Origin: Orientallactaga sibirica | Lineage: Eukaryota; Chordata; Mammalia; Rodentia; Dipodidae | DNA length: 64,000 bases | Assembly (NCBI GenBank): GCA_036365145.1 | Contig: JAEOAD010002231.1 | Span: forward strand, 4,257,501 to 4,321,500 | Direction of reading: 5' to 3' | Shown: piece after piece, positions 51,573-62,655 of the stretch | Numbering within the stretch: position 1 is the first letter of the stretch | Layout of the letters: each line of letters opens with the position of its first letter | Position numbers and translations under genes: made by a program | The notes under the pieces: model-generated | Seen by the model: the letters and a program-made list of their open reading frames with translations, nothing else | The model's database searches: none | What the model was told of the DNA's origin: nothing

Positions 51573-51879
51573 CTTCAGGTTGCACTTTGTGGATATTTTC
51601 CTACTAATCAGTTAAAATAGTTTTTATTTCCTTTACAAATTGAAACAATTTCAAGAAGGAAATATTTTTTGAAAATTAAGCTAAGTATTTTTGAAGGAAC
51701 TATTAATTTTTGTTCTAGAAATGGTTTTATGATATCCTTAGTCTGTTTTCTATTGCTAATAGTAGCCTGGGCAAGTCACAAAGAAGCAAGTGTTGGCTCT
51801 CCATTTCCTTCAAGGTCGAGTCACTTGTGTTTGTTACATGGCCGTCCTGCTGCTCACGTCTGGAGGTGGGCAGGAGGGC
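51573..51879. other. Intron 2 unique sequence
   Basis: No feature recognised. Confidence 0.5.
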
Positions 51880-52101
51880 ATCACAGCATGTGGCTCAGTT
51901 GGTGGAGTGCTTCTATAGCATGTACAAAACCCTGGGTTCCAGCCCCAGCAGTGCATAAACCAGGCATGGTGGCAGTTGCCTTCAATCCCCGCACTAGAGA
52001 GGCAAAAGTAAGAGGATGAGAATGTCAAGGCCGTCCTTAACTACAAAGTAAGTTCAAGACCAATCTGGGCTACATGAGACTCTCCAAAAAAAAAAAAAAA
52101 A
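51880..52101 (+). mobile_element. B4-like composite SINE (ID head plus B1)
   Basis: GTGGCTCAGTTGGTGGAGTG to GGGTTCCAGCCCCAGC is the tRNA-Ala-like head. CATGGTGGCAGTTGCC to ATGAGACTCTCC is the B1-like part, with poly-A. Confidence 0.75.
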
Positions 52102-52694
52102 AAGTATTATTTGGATATAGAGTACAAGTTCCCTGACATCAGCACACATGTTGTATTATGCTTGTAGCCTTCCCCAGTTTCAGAATTATCTTGGACAAAC
52201 CTTGTTCACACCGAATCATGAATAGCATTTTCATCTTTGAAAGGCTATGGGATTTTAAAATGGCATTCAAATATGATAGAATGATGAGGACAGTCTTAAT
52301 GATGGAAAAATTCCAGAGTATCAGAAGGTATCCAGGTCTATTTCCCTATTGAATGAATGTGAAAACTGATGAACTGGCCAAAGGTTAGTTATGAAATTAG
52401 TGGCTCCCTTTGGGGTCATTCCTAAGCACTGCTTTGTAAAGTCCTGGCCATCACATAAGGCAAAGACAAATGCACAATTTCAGGAGAAGAGTTAATTTTG
52501 TTATTAAATTCAAAATTTGGAGACTTTTTCCAGGCTAAGGATTCATATTTCAAAAGATGATTATTTTGGTTACATATCTGAGGACCTATAATTATTAACA
52601 TGATTGTGGGCATTTTATATGCATTTTACCAAGGCACAATGTTTCCTTATATGGCCTGAAATAAATAAAACATAGATGTTGAAGTTGCCATAGT
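52102..52694. other. Intron 2 unique sequence
   Basis: No repeats or gene. Confidence 0.5.
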
Positions 52695-52775
52695 TAGTTA
52701 TTCTCGAACTCAAGATCCTGTGGCTTCACTTTCCAGTGCTAGAATTACAGGTGTGTGCCACCACCTTGGCTGCTG
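52695..52775 (-). mobile_element. Old B1-like fragment
   Basis: GAACTCAAGATCCTGTGGC to GTGCCACCACCTTGGC. Confidence 0.6.
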
Positions 52776-52904
52776 CTGTTTCTAAAATATCTGATGGTGA
52801 TTTACAAATCTCTCTATGTTACTGAAAGAACTGAGTCAGCACACATTAGATCTTCAGCCAAGCATAAGTTGAATCCTCCCTTAGTATGAGTATAATGGTG
52901 TGGT

Positions 52905-53240
52905 TGTAGTCAGGTTCTCATTGCTGGCAGAAATCACCCGACCAAGAGCAGCTTGTGGGGAAAAAAAGGGTTTATTTTGGCTTACAGACTCAAAGGGAAG
53001 CTCCATGACAGCAGGGGAAAACAATGACATGGACATCACCCCCAGTCCAACATCAGGTGGACAATAGCAACAGGAGAGTACGCCAAATACTGGCAAGGGG
53101 ACACTGGCTATAATACCCATAAGCCCGACTCCAACAATACTCGGCCTCTAGGAGGTGATAAGTCTCAAATCTCCATCAGCTGGGAACCAAGCATTCAGAA
53201 CACCCAAGTTTATGGGGGACACCTGAATCAAACCACCACA
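52905..53240 (-). mobile_element. Solitary LTR, MaLR type (ORR1/MT-like)
   Basis: Read on the minus strand it starts TGTGGTTTGATTCAGG and ends with AGCAATGAGAACCTGACTACA, with CCAAAATAAACCC as a polyadenylation-type signal. This fits a MaLR LTR with TG...CA ends. No internal region is seen. No clear 5-bp target duplication. Confidence 0.6.
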
Positions 53241-53480
53241 GGAGCTAATGTACAAATCCACACATCCTGCTCTGCCCAGAACCATCACTATGCTGAAGCA
53301 ATGGGACGCTTCAGGTGCCAAGGGTGAGATGGGGAATAGGAGGCGGCGCTTCTCATTGCCTGTGTCTGCACATCCTGTACCCAGAAAGCTTAGGAAGTTT
53401 ATTTCATTTCCTCTTGCCTTATAAAAAAAAATGTGTCCCACTAAGTCAGTTTTAAAAAGCCCAAAATGAACAAAGTTATC

Positions 53481-53544
53481 TAAAAGCATTCCTGGGCTGG
53501 AAAAATGGCTCAGCAGTTCAGGCACTTGCCTAAAAGCATTCCTG
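53481..53544 (+). mobile_element. 36-bp SINE head between 14-bp direct repeats
   Basis: TAAAAGCATTCCTG occurs at 53481-53494 and 53531-53544. Between them lies only the first 36 bp of the tRNA-SINE (GGCTGGAAAAATGGCTCAGC...). A third partial copy follows the next B1. Confidence 0.88.
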
Positions 53545-53679
53545 CCGGCCGTGGTGGCGCACGCCTTTAAACCCAGCACTCGGGAGGCAGAGGTAGGAGG
53601 ATCGCCGTGAGTTTGAGGCCACCCTGAGACTACATAGTTAATTCCAGGTCAGCCTGGACCAGAGTGAGACGTTACTTCG

Positions 53680-53712
<33 letters not shown>

Positions 53713-53720
53713 CATTCCTG
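53545..53720 (+). mobile_element. B1 SINE (young)
   Basis: Near-consensus B1 (CCGTGGTGGCGCACGCC, GAGGATCGCCGTGAGTTTG) with a poly-A tail of over 30 bp and target-site duplication AAAAGCATTCCTG. Confidence 0.94.
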
Positions 53721-53833
53721 TAGAAGCACCAGTGACTTGAGTAGAAACATACATCAGTTGTGATTATCAAGACCAGAAGAGACCACATGAAAATCTCAAT
53801 AGACTCTAGTTAAGACAAAACAAAAGCCAACTA

Positions 53834-53982
53834 GCAGCTGGGCATGGTGGCACAAGCCTTTAATCCCAGCAGTTGGAAAGCAGAGGTAGGAGGATTGTCA
53901 TGAGTTCGAGGTCACCCTGAGATGACATAGTGAATTCCAGGTCAGCCTGGGCTAGTGTGAGACCCTACCTCAAAAAACCAAG
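53834..53982 (+). mobile_element. B1 SINE
   Basis: GCTGGGCATGGTGGCACAAG to GTGAGACCCTACCTC. Confidence 0.9.
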
Positions 53983-55055
53983 AAACGAGCAATATTTAAT
54001 AAATGGCGTATGGGCACTTTTGTAATTTCTGGACACTAAGCCGTGGAAAAGACATGTTTCTTTGCTTTACTCTCTACATGTTTACCTCTGTTCAAAATGC
54101 TAACATTCTGACTGTTAGCTAGCATTTTTGTTTCCTAAGGGTAAAAGGGGTTTTAGCCATAGTACTTCTCCTTTGATATTTAATTCGTGCCTTCTCCTGC
54201 CTCTCTGACAATAATTAATTATAAATTCCAGTTGCATCGGCAGCATCTGTGAAACAATTACTGCATGGAGGACTGACTCTGCAGTCTAATCCATCATAAT
54301 TATGACAGTCCTCTTTGAAGATACTATGATGCATGACTTAAAAATAGCACATTAGTGTGCAAATGGATCAGCCTCTCATTTCACCAATGTGCATTTAGGG
54401 CTATAATTTAGCTCAACACCATTTGACTCCTTTTGAATCACTCAAATGGTAGCTGTATCTTTCACCACATAAACCTAGATGATACTCAAAATTTGTGAAA
54501 AGAGGTTTTGAATTTTCTTTTGGCTTTGATTTTGTAGGTAGCATGTCTTTTTCTACTCTAAGAATAAACTTGTACATATCATTTCAGTTTCCTATGAGCC
54601 TTTTCAAGGGGACAAAGTTTATTTATAGGTCTGTATTGTTACTATACTATAAGGAATTTTTCCCCATAAAATCTATTTGTCTGTATGGCTAATATTACCA
54701 GTATATAAAAAGAACCATCACCAAGTGAGTCCTGTTTAGGGTAAATACACTTGAACTCAGTGAGGATAAATAGTTGAAGCTGGTTACCTGTGGGCGCTGC
54801 ATCCACCAAAGCCTGTGTTCCAGTCTCAGGGGGTCGCTGTTCACAACCCTGTCATCCACTGGTGAGCTTCACCCCTACTGTCAATTCCTTGTTAGGAATT
54901 ATTAGTTCTTGACATGGATAACACTGAGGAAAGGTGATATATTTGACTACATTTCCTGCACAGATGGCAACAGTATCCAAAAAAATCTTATATTCCAGTT
55001 GATGACAAGAATATAACTTGTATCAATCATACACTTATTTCAAGATGTGTACAAT
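53983..55055. other. Intron 2, about 1.07 kb repeat-free stretch
   Basis: No SINE or L1. The part from 54190 to 54450 is AT-rich, with TAATTAATTATAAA, ATCATAATTATGACAG and a run of balanced non-repetitive sequence, typical of conserved non-coding DNA. Conservation cannot be tested here. Confidence 0.5.
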
Positions 55056-55059
55056 AAGC

Positions 55060-55112
55060 CACTGTGGTAGCTTATACCTGTAATCCTAGCACCTTTGAGC
55101 TGAGGGAGCAAG
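55060..55112 (+). mobile_element. Old B1 fragment
   Basis: CTTATACCTGTAATCCTAGC followed by a short body, cut by the L1 that follows. Confidence 0.55.
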
Positions 55113-55125
55113 ATTTAAAGTAGGA

Positions 55126-56458
55126 GTATGAAATTTGCAGGAAAATGGATGGATCTGGAAAGGATTGTACTTAGTGAGGTAACCCAGGCCCAGAAAGTCA
55201 AACATCACATGTTCTCTCTCATATGTGGATCCTAGCTACAAATGATTGGACTTCTATGTGAATAGGAATAAAACTCAGTAGCAGAAGCCAGTAAGCTAGA
55301 AAGGGAATATAAAGGGAATAGAAAGGGAGGGAGGGGGGACTTAATAGAATGGTACTGTATCTATGTAAGTAGAAGAACAGATTAATGGGGGTGAAAAGGC
55401 CTAAGTGAGGTCAGGGGAAGAGATTATGTAAAGGAAAGGTGGAGGGAGGGCTAATCAAAATCTAAGAGGATATCAATAAGTCATATGGAAACCTACTTTT
55501 ATGGATAATGGAACACTCAGAAGCCATAGATTATTACTAGAAAATTTTCAGTGCCAGGGATGGGATACCTTCCAGTGAGTTGTTGGCTGGGGAGGTCACT
55601 GATATCCCCAAAACATTACAGGCCATTGCCAAGGCCCTTGGAATAGATGGTAAGACCCTATTACTGAAGACTCCACACACTTGGGCTGCAGGGTCACTGA
55701 GAAATCTTGATGGAGCTGACTTGAAAGCTTCCGCCTTGTGGACCCACTGACAGAAATAGAAAAAGCTACACTGCATGCAGTTCAATGGGAGAGAGAGAAA
55801 TCACCAGTAGGGATACTCAACAGTGGACACTGCAAGCCTTAAATTTGGCCAGCTAGGCCAAATGAGCCAATGGGTGCAATAGTGGCATGTCTGTTATGGG
55901 GGAACCCAACCGCTCTCTAATTGGACTGGAGGCCTGCTCCATGGGAGGGAATACATCACTGATACTGAAAACCTACAACAGGGGTAGTCATGCGCCTTAG
56001 GGGTGTAACATCTGCTGGTGTCTGGCTAAATGTATATATTATGCTCACCAAACTGCCTGGTAAGCACTTCTCTTAATATTCATACCCATATATAAATGCT
56101 ACTCTCACTTTTGGTTAGAGAAGCTTCTTTTCAGATAGTGGTGACCTTGGGATGACTCAGAAGGCACCATGGTGCTTAGAAGAAGTGACAGAGGAGTGCT
56201 TAGCCCTGAAATAGCTCTAACCCACATTCCAAGGCTCAGGGTCCACTGCATAAAAGGTGATGGAAAGAATGTAAGGGCCAAAGGAAGGGTAGGACTCCTT
56301 ATAACATGCTCTTCCAGACACAAAATGGCCTGGATATCCATGACCTCACAGTGCCTGACACTACCTACACAAGACCATCATAATAGGAGGAAAAGATGAT
56401 GACATTAAAATAAGAGAGATTGAGTGGGAGGGGGAGGGGTATGATGGAGAGTGAAGGT
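55126..56458 (+). mobile_element. L1 3' end with type A 3'UTR
   Basis: Starts in the ORF2 end (GGAAAATGGATGGATCTGG; ACATCACATGTTCTCTCTC) and runs through the type A 3'UTR (GAAGCTTCTTTTCAGATAG; TGGGAGGGGGAGGGGTATG). It stops before the usual AATAAA end. Confidence 0.85.
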
Positions 56459-57071
56459 CTGCATTTCAGATGGTTCAGAAACAATCTGTACTGTGCAACA
56501 TGATTCAGCCCACCAGTCTCCCAGTTGGTAAGGTGGGCACAGTCTAGTTAATTCTCAATTATCTGCATGTGAGTTAATACTGAAATTGTTTCTTAAATTT
56601 GGTTGTCTTTGCTGGGACACCATCTAGGATGTACCCTCTCTGATACCTGAAATTTAAAATGTGAAAGAACTATAGAAATTTTGGGAGTTGTTTACTCTTT
56701 GCCTGAGAATCTCCTCAGCAGACAAGGGGACCTCAAAGGGATAGCTGGGAGTGGATTCCATGGGCAAAACTGAAGTGGACACTGATCTGGTGATAAAAGG
56801 GATGAAGGGAAGACCGGAGTTCCATGCCAGGGAGATCCTAACTGAAGCAACTGTGTGCCAATGAGAACCAGGATTTGCATGCCTACCACAGTTCTGCATG
56901 TCGGTTCAAGTGAAAAAAACCCCAAGTCCCTCCTGCCTGGTCTCTTAAGGGATGTTGCTTAGACAGAGTGGGAGAAGAAACGTTCAGTGTTCCTTATTCT
57001 CAACTGTCGTAAGTGTTGGAGTTTAAGCCTGAGCATGGAGAGGGACAGACCATGAAAAGGAGTAGGACTGA
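56459..57071. other. Intron 2 unique sequence
   Basis: About 600 bp of balanced base composition without repeats. No exon can be assigned. Confidence 0.5.
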
Positions 57072-57078
57072 ATTTTTT

Positions 57079-57133
<55 letters not shown>

Positions 57134-57283
57134 TATGGTTTTTCAAGGTAGGGTTTCATTGTAGCTCAAGCTGACCTGGAATTCCACTATGTAGTCTCAG
57201 GGCAGCCACAAACTCATAACAATCCTCCTACCTCTGCCTCCCAAGGGCTGGGCTTAAAGGCATGAGCCACCACACCCAGCTCC
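57072..57283 (-). mobile_element. B1 SINE with (TTTA)n tail
   Basis: A (TTTA)n microsatellite (57075-57132), then GGTTTTTCAAGGTAGGG to GAGCCACCACACCCAGC. Confidence 0.9.
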
Positions 57284-57296
57284 CGAATAGTTCTTT

Positions 57297-57497
57297 CTAA
57301 ATATTTATTTATTATTTATTTATTATTTATTTATTTATTTAAAAGAGCCTGATACAGAGAGAACAGGTGCACCAGGGCCTCTAGCCACTGCAAACGAATC
57401 CCAGACACATGTGCCACCTTGTGCATCTGGTTTACGTAGGAACTGGGGGATTGAAGCACAGGCAAGTGCATTAATCACTAAGCCATCTCTCCAGCCC
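57297..57497 (-). mobile_element. tRNA-derived SINE
   Basis: (TTTATTA)n tail to ACTAAGCCATCTCTCCAGCC. Confidence 0.9.
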
Positions 57498-57546
57498 AGG
57501 ATTGAATTTCAAAGACTAAAATAAAGCTTACAAAAGATGCCGCAAA

Positions 57547-57764
57547 GGGCTAGAGAGATGGCTTAGCGGTTAAACGCTTGCCTATGAAGCCTAAGGACCC
57601 TGGTTCAAGGCTCGATTCTCCAGGACCCACGTAAGCCAGATGCACAAGGGGGTGCATGCATCTGGAGTTTGTTTGCAGTGGCTGGAGGCCCTGGCGCACT
57701 CTCTCTCTCTCTCTCTCTACCTGCCTATTTCTGTATCTTTCTCTCTCAAATAAATAAATAAATT

Positions 57765-57809
<45 letters not shown>

Positions 57810-57812
57810 AAG
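57547..57812 (+). mobile_element. tRNA-derived SINE with (AAAT)n tail
   Basis: GGGCTAGAGAGATGGCTTAG, a TTCAAGGCTCGATTCTCC insert in the B-box region, a (CT)n run and an (AAAT)n tail of about 50 bp. Confidence 0.92.
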
Positions 57813-58509
57813 ATGCTGCAAAAATTATGGAACTTAACTTAGACAACAAAGGTAGAATGGACTGGGAGAAGACTATAGTCTATTTGAGGAACAACTATAG
57901 AGAAGAACATTTATTTTTACACCTTCAAATATGTCTGTTATGTGAGTTCAGTAAAATGGCTTCTAGTAACATATTAGAATTACATGTAATTTCTGACAGG
58001 GTTTGTAATCACTCAATATTTTAATGCAATGACACTAGAATTGTCATAAAAGTAATCATTCAAAAGTATTCATTTTTCACTCAACAAATATATTTACTGA
58101 ACAGATTCTACATGGCAGGCACTGTTGTAGCCATAATAATACAGCAATAATACACCACTGAACAAAAGAGACAAATAACCCTCCTGTTGAACCTGATGAT
58201 CTGTGGAGAGAAACAATAAGCACAGTGAGGATGTCAGTTGGGCAGTATGGTGGCAGATGCTGAGTGTTAAGGGAAAATAAATAATAGCGCAGCATATGCA
58301 AAATCAGGTATGAGGAAAGGGTTTTAGGCAGCTGTATTCAATTCTATATGGTTAGAATAAGTCTCAGTGGTATAGTGAGCTTTGAATAAAGTCTCGAAGC
58401 CAAATGACAAACATTTAATTAATCAAGATGTTAATTAACCAGTGTGTTAATTTTCTATCAGACATGCTGTCTCCTGGCTTCAGTCCTAAATTAAGGAAAT
58501 ATATATATA
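57813..58509. other. Intron 2 unique sequence
   Basis: No repeat or gene recognised. Confidence 0.5.
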
Positions 58510-58756
58510 TTTTTTTTTTTGGAGAGAGAGAGAGAGGGAGAGGAAGACAGAGATGGGCATGCCAGCAGTCTCTCAGCTGCTGCGAACGAAATCCAGATGT
58601 GTGCGCCCCCTGTGGTCAAGTGCAGCATTGCACCCTTGCATCACTTTGCATCTGGCTAAACGTGGGACCTGGAGATTGGAACCGCTGGAGTTTGGAACCA
58701 GCGTTCATTAGGCTTAGGAGGCAGGCGCCTTAACCGCTAAGCTATCTCTCCAGCCC
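58510..58756 (-). mobile_element. Long tRNA-SINE variant, copy 1
   Basis: Reverse SINE with the usual ends (GAGAGAGAG; CTATCTCTCCAGCCC) but a different middle: CAGCAGTCTCTCAGCTGCTG, AGCATTGCACCCTTGC and CATCACTTTGCATCTGGC. AGGAAA flanks both sides. Confidence 0.9.
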
Positions 58757-58804
58757 AGGAAAGAAATTTTTTTAAAGGAGAGAGAGAAATAATGAATGTG
58801 CTAA

Positions 58805-58975
58805 CAAAATGAGCAACTGCCAAATATGGTGGCACACTCACTTATGACCCTAATACTTGGGAGGTAGAGGCAGAAGGCAGCAGGATTAGGAATTCAAGGT
58901 TTTCCTTGGCTATATAGCAGGTTTAGGTTTGAGATCAACCTGGACCACATGAGACCCTGTCTGAAAGAAAGGAAG
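58805..58975 (+). mobile_element. Old B1-like SINE
   Basis: AAATATGGTGGCACACTC to CATGAGACCCTGTCTG followed by an AAGG-rich tail. Confidence 0.7.
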
Positions 58976-59330
58976 GAGGAAAAGAGAGAGAAGGGGATTA
59001 AAAGAAAGAAATTACGAAAGAAAATGTATTAAAGTCAAGCCAATTAATATATACTTGGTGAGCTACAATATTAATGTGAAATAGACTATTAAATGTGTTT
59101 TATTTTATGATTTTATTGAAAAACTTCCCACAGATAGTTGCAACACAGGCATTTTAAGAATTACACCATCTGCTTCTCAGAAGTTCTCTATGAACCTGCA
59201 CAGCTCTGTCTTCAGACTGATCTAATCTTAATCAACTATAGTTACCATGACAACCTAGTCATTTTTCTTCCTATTTTAAGATAGTGATTATCATGTTTTT
59301 GTTAACTTCTAAGGTATTACAATGTGATTT
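58976..59330. other. Intron 2 unique sequence
   Basis: No feature recognised. Confidence 0.5.
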
Positions 59331-59512
59331 TTTTTGAGACAGGTTCTCATGTAGCAAAAAATGACCTTGAACTTCTGACCCTCTTGCTACCACCCTCCTG
59401 AGTACAGGTATTATAGGGCTATTCCAAAATGCCTGGTTGATACGCCTTGCTGGGGGATCAAGCCCAGGGCTTTCTGTATGCTTGGGATCACCTCAGCTAT
59501 ATCTCGAGCTCC
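59331..59512 (-). mobile_element. B4-like composite SINE (reverse)
   Basis: TTTTTTTTGAGACAGGTTC to AAAATGCCTGGTTG is the B1-like part; GGGGGATCAAGCCCAGGGC to AGCTATATCTCGAGCTCC is the ID head. Confidence 0.75.
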
Positions 59513-59639
59513 ACAAAGTAATTATTAAGAGTAAGAGGAACAGTTTTGTACCTTAATATTTAAAGATGTATAATAGGGATATCATTAAACTCATGACACA
59601 TCAATGGCTATCAATTTAAGACTTTAATACATGCCAGTC

Positions 59640-59779
59640 CTGCCAGGGCTGGTGGCTCATGTCTTTAATCCCAGCACTTGGAAGACTGAAGTCAGATGAT
59701 CACCGTAAGTTCAAGGCCATCCTAAGGCTACAGAGTAAGCTTGGGCTAGAGTGAGACCCTACTTCAAAAAAAAAAAATT
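59640..59779 (+). mobile_element. B1 SINE
   Basis: CCAGGGCTGGTGGCTCATG to GTGAGACCCTACTTC with poly-A. Confidence 0.87.
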
Positions 59780-59861
59780 GTGTGCCAATCCTAAGGAAAA
59801 CTGCCAACATGGTGACACTCTTTAAGACAGCTCATCTTCTTTAACTCGGAAGATTTGGTAA

Positions 59862-60079
59862 ACATTTTATTTATTTCTTTGCAAGGAGAGACAGAGCAAG
59901 GGAGGGGGAAGGAAAGAGAATAGGCATGCCAGAGCCTCCAGCCTCAGCAAACAAACTCCAGACGCATGAGTTACTTTGTGCATCTAACTTTATGTGGGTA
60001 TGGGGTACTGGGGAATCGAACCCAGGTTGTTAGGCTTTATAAGCAAGTGACTTAACAATTGAGCCATCTCTCTAGGCCC
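59862..60079 (-). mobile_element. tRNA-derived SINE
   Basis: CATTTTATTTATTTCTTTGC to TTGAGCCATCTCTCTAGGCC. Confidence 0.9.
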
Positions 60080-60294
60080 TTGATAAACATTTGAAAACTA
60101 TGTAAAACTACAGTGCACACTTGAAACAATAGCAAATTAGAAAGACCATAAGTTTTTCTTCTAATAAAATTTCTTTGTAGAAGCAGTCTGTGAGTTCCTG
60201 ATATAGTACAAAATGTAATCTCTGAGAATTTGTAATCATCTAACTAAAAAGATAGCACACACTTGTCAGCTATGTCAGAATAAGAAAATTGTGG
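60080..60294. other. Intron 2 unique sequence
   Basis: No feature recognised. Confidence 0.45.
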
Positions 60295-60445
60295 GGTGGG
60301 CATGGCGGTGCACGCCTTTAATCCCAGCACTTGGGAGACAGAGGTAGGTGGATCACTGTGAGTTCTAGGCCAGCCAGAGACTACATAGTAAATTCTAGGT
60401 CAGCCTGAGCTAGAGCGAGACCCTAACCTCAAAAAACTAGAGGGA
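60295..60445 (+). mobile_element. B1 SINE
   Basis: GTGGGCATGGCGGTGCACGC to GAGCGAGACCCTAACCTC. Confidence 0.92.
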
Positions 60446-60963
60446 GAGGGAATGCACCACAAAAGAAATGATCACCACTACAGTTGTCAGCTTCTGAATT
60501 TTAATTCTCTGGAATTAGTAGTGGCATCTCCAAGAACTTCACTGAGACACATCATCACAGAATGATTACATTTTGTTTCAAAAGAGAACTGCTACTTCAT
60601 TTTACAGAATGTAAACAGAAGCTAAAAGGGTAAGAGGATGGCTATAGCTGGCACAAAGAAAGGGGAGATAGGCAAAGTAACTGTGTCCAGCTTTTGAGCC
60701 AAGTGTGGGAGATAGAGGTTAGCAGACAGGGAAGCATTCTGTGTTCCTTAGCCATACCCTCCTGGGAAAAGCAGAGCCAGCAAGAGAGTAGTCCCGAGGC
60801 ACAGAGATTCTCTTGTGGAGCAAGAAAGATTGAGAATCGGTATTCACTAAGATCTAAACAATAAAATACTCTGCAAGATACTGCCAAGAAACATTAGCTA
60901 TTTTTAATGTAAGTACCAAAGAAAGTTAAGGGAAATCATATTAAATTCTTAATTGAAAATGCA
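60446..60963. other. Intron 2 unique sequence
   Basis: About 500 bp without repeats. Nothing coding is recognised. Confidence 0.5.
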
Positions 60964-61210
60964 TAATTTTTTTTTTTTGGAGACACAGAGAGAGAGGGAG
61001 AGGAAGACAGAGATACGGCCAGCAGTGTCTCAGCTGCTGCGAACGAAATGCAGATGTGTGCGCCCCTTGTGGTCAAGTGTGGCATTGCGCCTTGCATCAC
61101 TTTGCATCTGGCTAAATGTGGGACCTGGAGATTGGAACCGCTGGAGATTGGAAACCAGTGTTCTTAGGGCTTAGGAGGCAGGCGCCTTAACCTAAGCCAT
61201 CTCTCCAGCC
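60964..61210 (-). mobile_element. Long tRNA-SINE variant, copy 2
   Basis: Same variant as 58510-58756, with target-site duplication TGAAAATGCATAATTTT on both sides. This shows it is a whole element, not a chimera. Confidence 0.93.
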
Positions 61211-61436
61211 TGAAAATGCATAATTTTATTTAAGTAACGTTTTACTTCATTGAACTCATTTTCATGAGTTTGATTAAAATAATTCAGCCCCTTTAGTTCA
61301 ATCAACTTTGAAGAAGAAATGAAATTGGGGGATTTGGATTTTTAATAACTATGAGATCCTGGACAATGTTATTCACCCAAAATCTTCTTTCTTTTTTAAA
61401 TTTTTTAAATTTTTAATTTATTTTATTTTATTATTT

Positions 61437-61693
61437 TTTTATTTTTGGAGAGAAACACAGAGAGAGACAGAGAGAGAGAGAGAGGGAGAGGGAGACAGAC
61501 AGAGAATGGGCACGCCAGCAGTCTCTCAGCTGCTGTGAACTAAATCCAGATGTGTGCACCCCCCTGTGGGCAAGTACAGCATTGCGCCCTTGTGGCACTT
61601 TGCATCTGGCTAAACGTGGGACCTGGAGATTGGAACCCAGTTCTTAGGCTTAGCAGGCAGGCGCCTTAACGGCTAGGCCATCTCTCCAGCCCC
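61437..61693 (-). mobile_element. Long tRNA-SINE variant, copy 3
   Basis: Third copy, with CACGCCAGCAGTCTCTCAGC and GGCACTTTGCATCTGGC, preceded by a T/A-rich stretch. Confidence 0.92.
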
Positions 61694-61865
61694 AAAAGTC
61701 TTATTTCTTGACATATCTATCATCTTTGCATGTCAGTGTTAATAAACTGGAGAAATGTAATATACATGCAATATACATGTACATCACACTTTTGGAATGT
61801 TCTCTGTAGAACTCTGGTTCTATGTGATACTCTTGTTTAATTAATTTTTTAAAGAGAGACCATGG

Positions 61866-62185
61866 GGGCCGGGGAGGGTGTCCAGTGGGTAAAGTGCTTG
61901 CTGCACAAGTACAGGCCACAGTTCAGATCTCCAGATCCCATGGAAAAGCTGGGTGTGGAGACACATTACTGGGGAAATGGACACAAGAGAATCCCTAGGG
62001 CTTGTTGGCTAGTTAGTCTAGCCCAAGTAGTGAACTCTAGTTTCAGTGAGAGACCCTCAAAATCAGGTGAGAGCCATTGAGGAAGACACCAAATGTCAGC
62101 CTCTGGCTTAAACACACAGATGCACATATGTGGACTCACACAGATACAAACATACCTACATGCACACACACCAACAAAGACGGGA
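61866..62185 (+). mobile_element. B4-type composite SINE, long form
   Basis: A tRNA-like head (GTCCAGTGGGTAAAGTGC, then GTTCAGATCTCCAGATCC), a B1-like middle (TCAGTGAGAGACCCTC) and a CA-rich 3' tail (ACACACAGATGCACATATG). Confidence 0.7.
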
Positions 62186-62353
62186 GGACAGCTGAGTCTT
62201 AGTGGTGTGTCTTTCTAGTCCTAGCTACTTGAGAGATTGAGGCAGGAAGACCAGTAAGACCGGGATTAGAGGCCAGCAGATCAGTGTCTCTAAAGGTATG
62301 TTGGGGGGAGACAATGAGATAATTAAGTTCTACATTCAAGCAATAAGAAAAAC
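62186..62353. other. Old B1-like remnant and unique sequence
   Basis: GTCCTAGCTACTTGAGAGA and GAGGCAGGAAGACC suggest a very old 7SL-derived SINE. The rest is unique. Confidence 0.4.
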
Positions 62354-62494
62354 TCAAGTCGGGCGTGGTAGCACACGTCTTTGATCCCAGCATTTTGGAG
62401 GCAGAGGTAGGTGGATCACCATGAGTTTTGAGACCAGCTACAGAGTGAATCCTAGAGCAAGCAAGGGCTAGAGTGGGACCCTACCTCAAAAAAA
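62354..62494 (+). mobile_element. B1 SINE
   Basis: TCGGGCGTGGTAGCACACG to GTGGGACCCTACCTC. Confidence 0.9.
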
Positions 62495-62502
62495 ATTGTT
62501 TA

Positions 62503-62655
62503 AACCGGGCAAGGTGGTGCACGCCTTTAATCCCAGCAACGATCCTCCACCTTTGGAGGCAGAAGTAGGAGGATCATTATGAGTTTGAGGCCAGCCTGAG
62601 ATGACATAGTGAATTCCAGGTCAGCCTGAGATAGAGACCCTACCTCAAAAAACAA
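62503..62655 (+). mobile_element. B1 SINE with small insertion
   Basis: CCGGGCAAGGTGGTGCACGC to GAGACCCTACCTC. An extra CGATCCTCCACC lies in the early body. Confidence 0.9.

Noticed and set aside
56459..57071. Possible TET2 non-coding exon 2
   Set aside because: Unique and balanced in composition, but I see no matched splice donor or resemblance I can defend.
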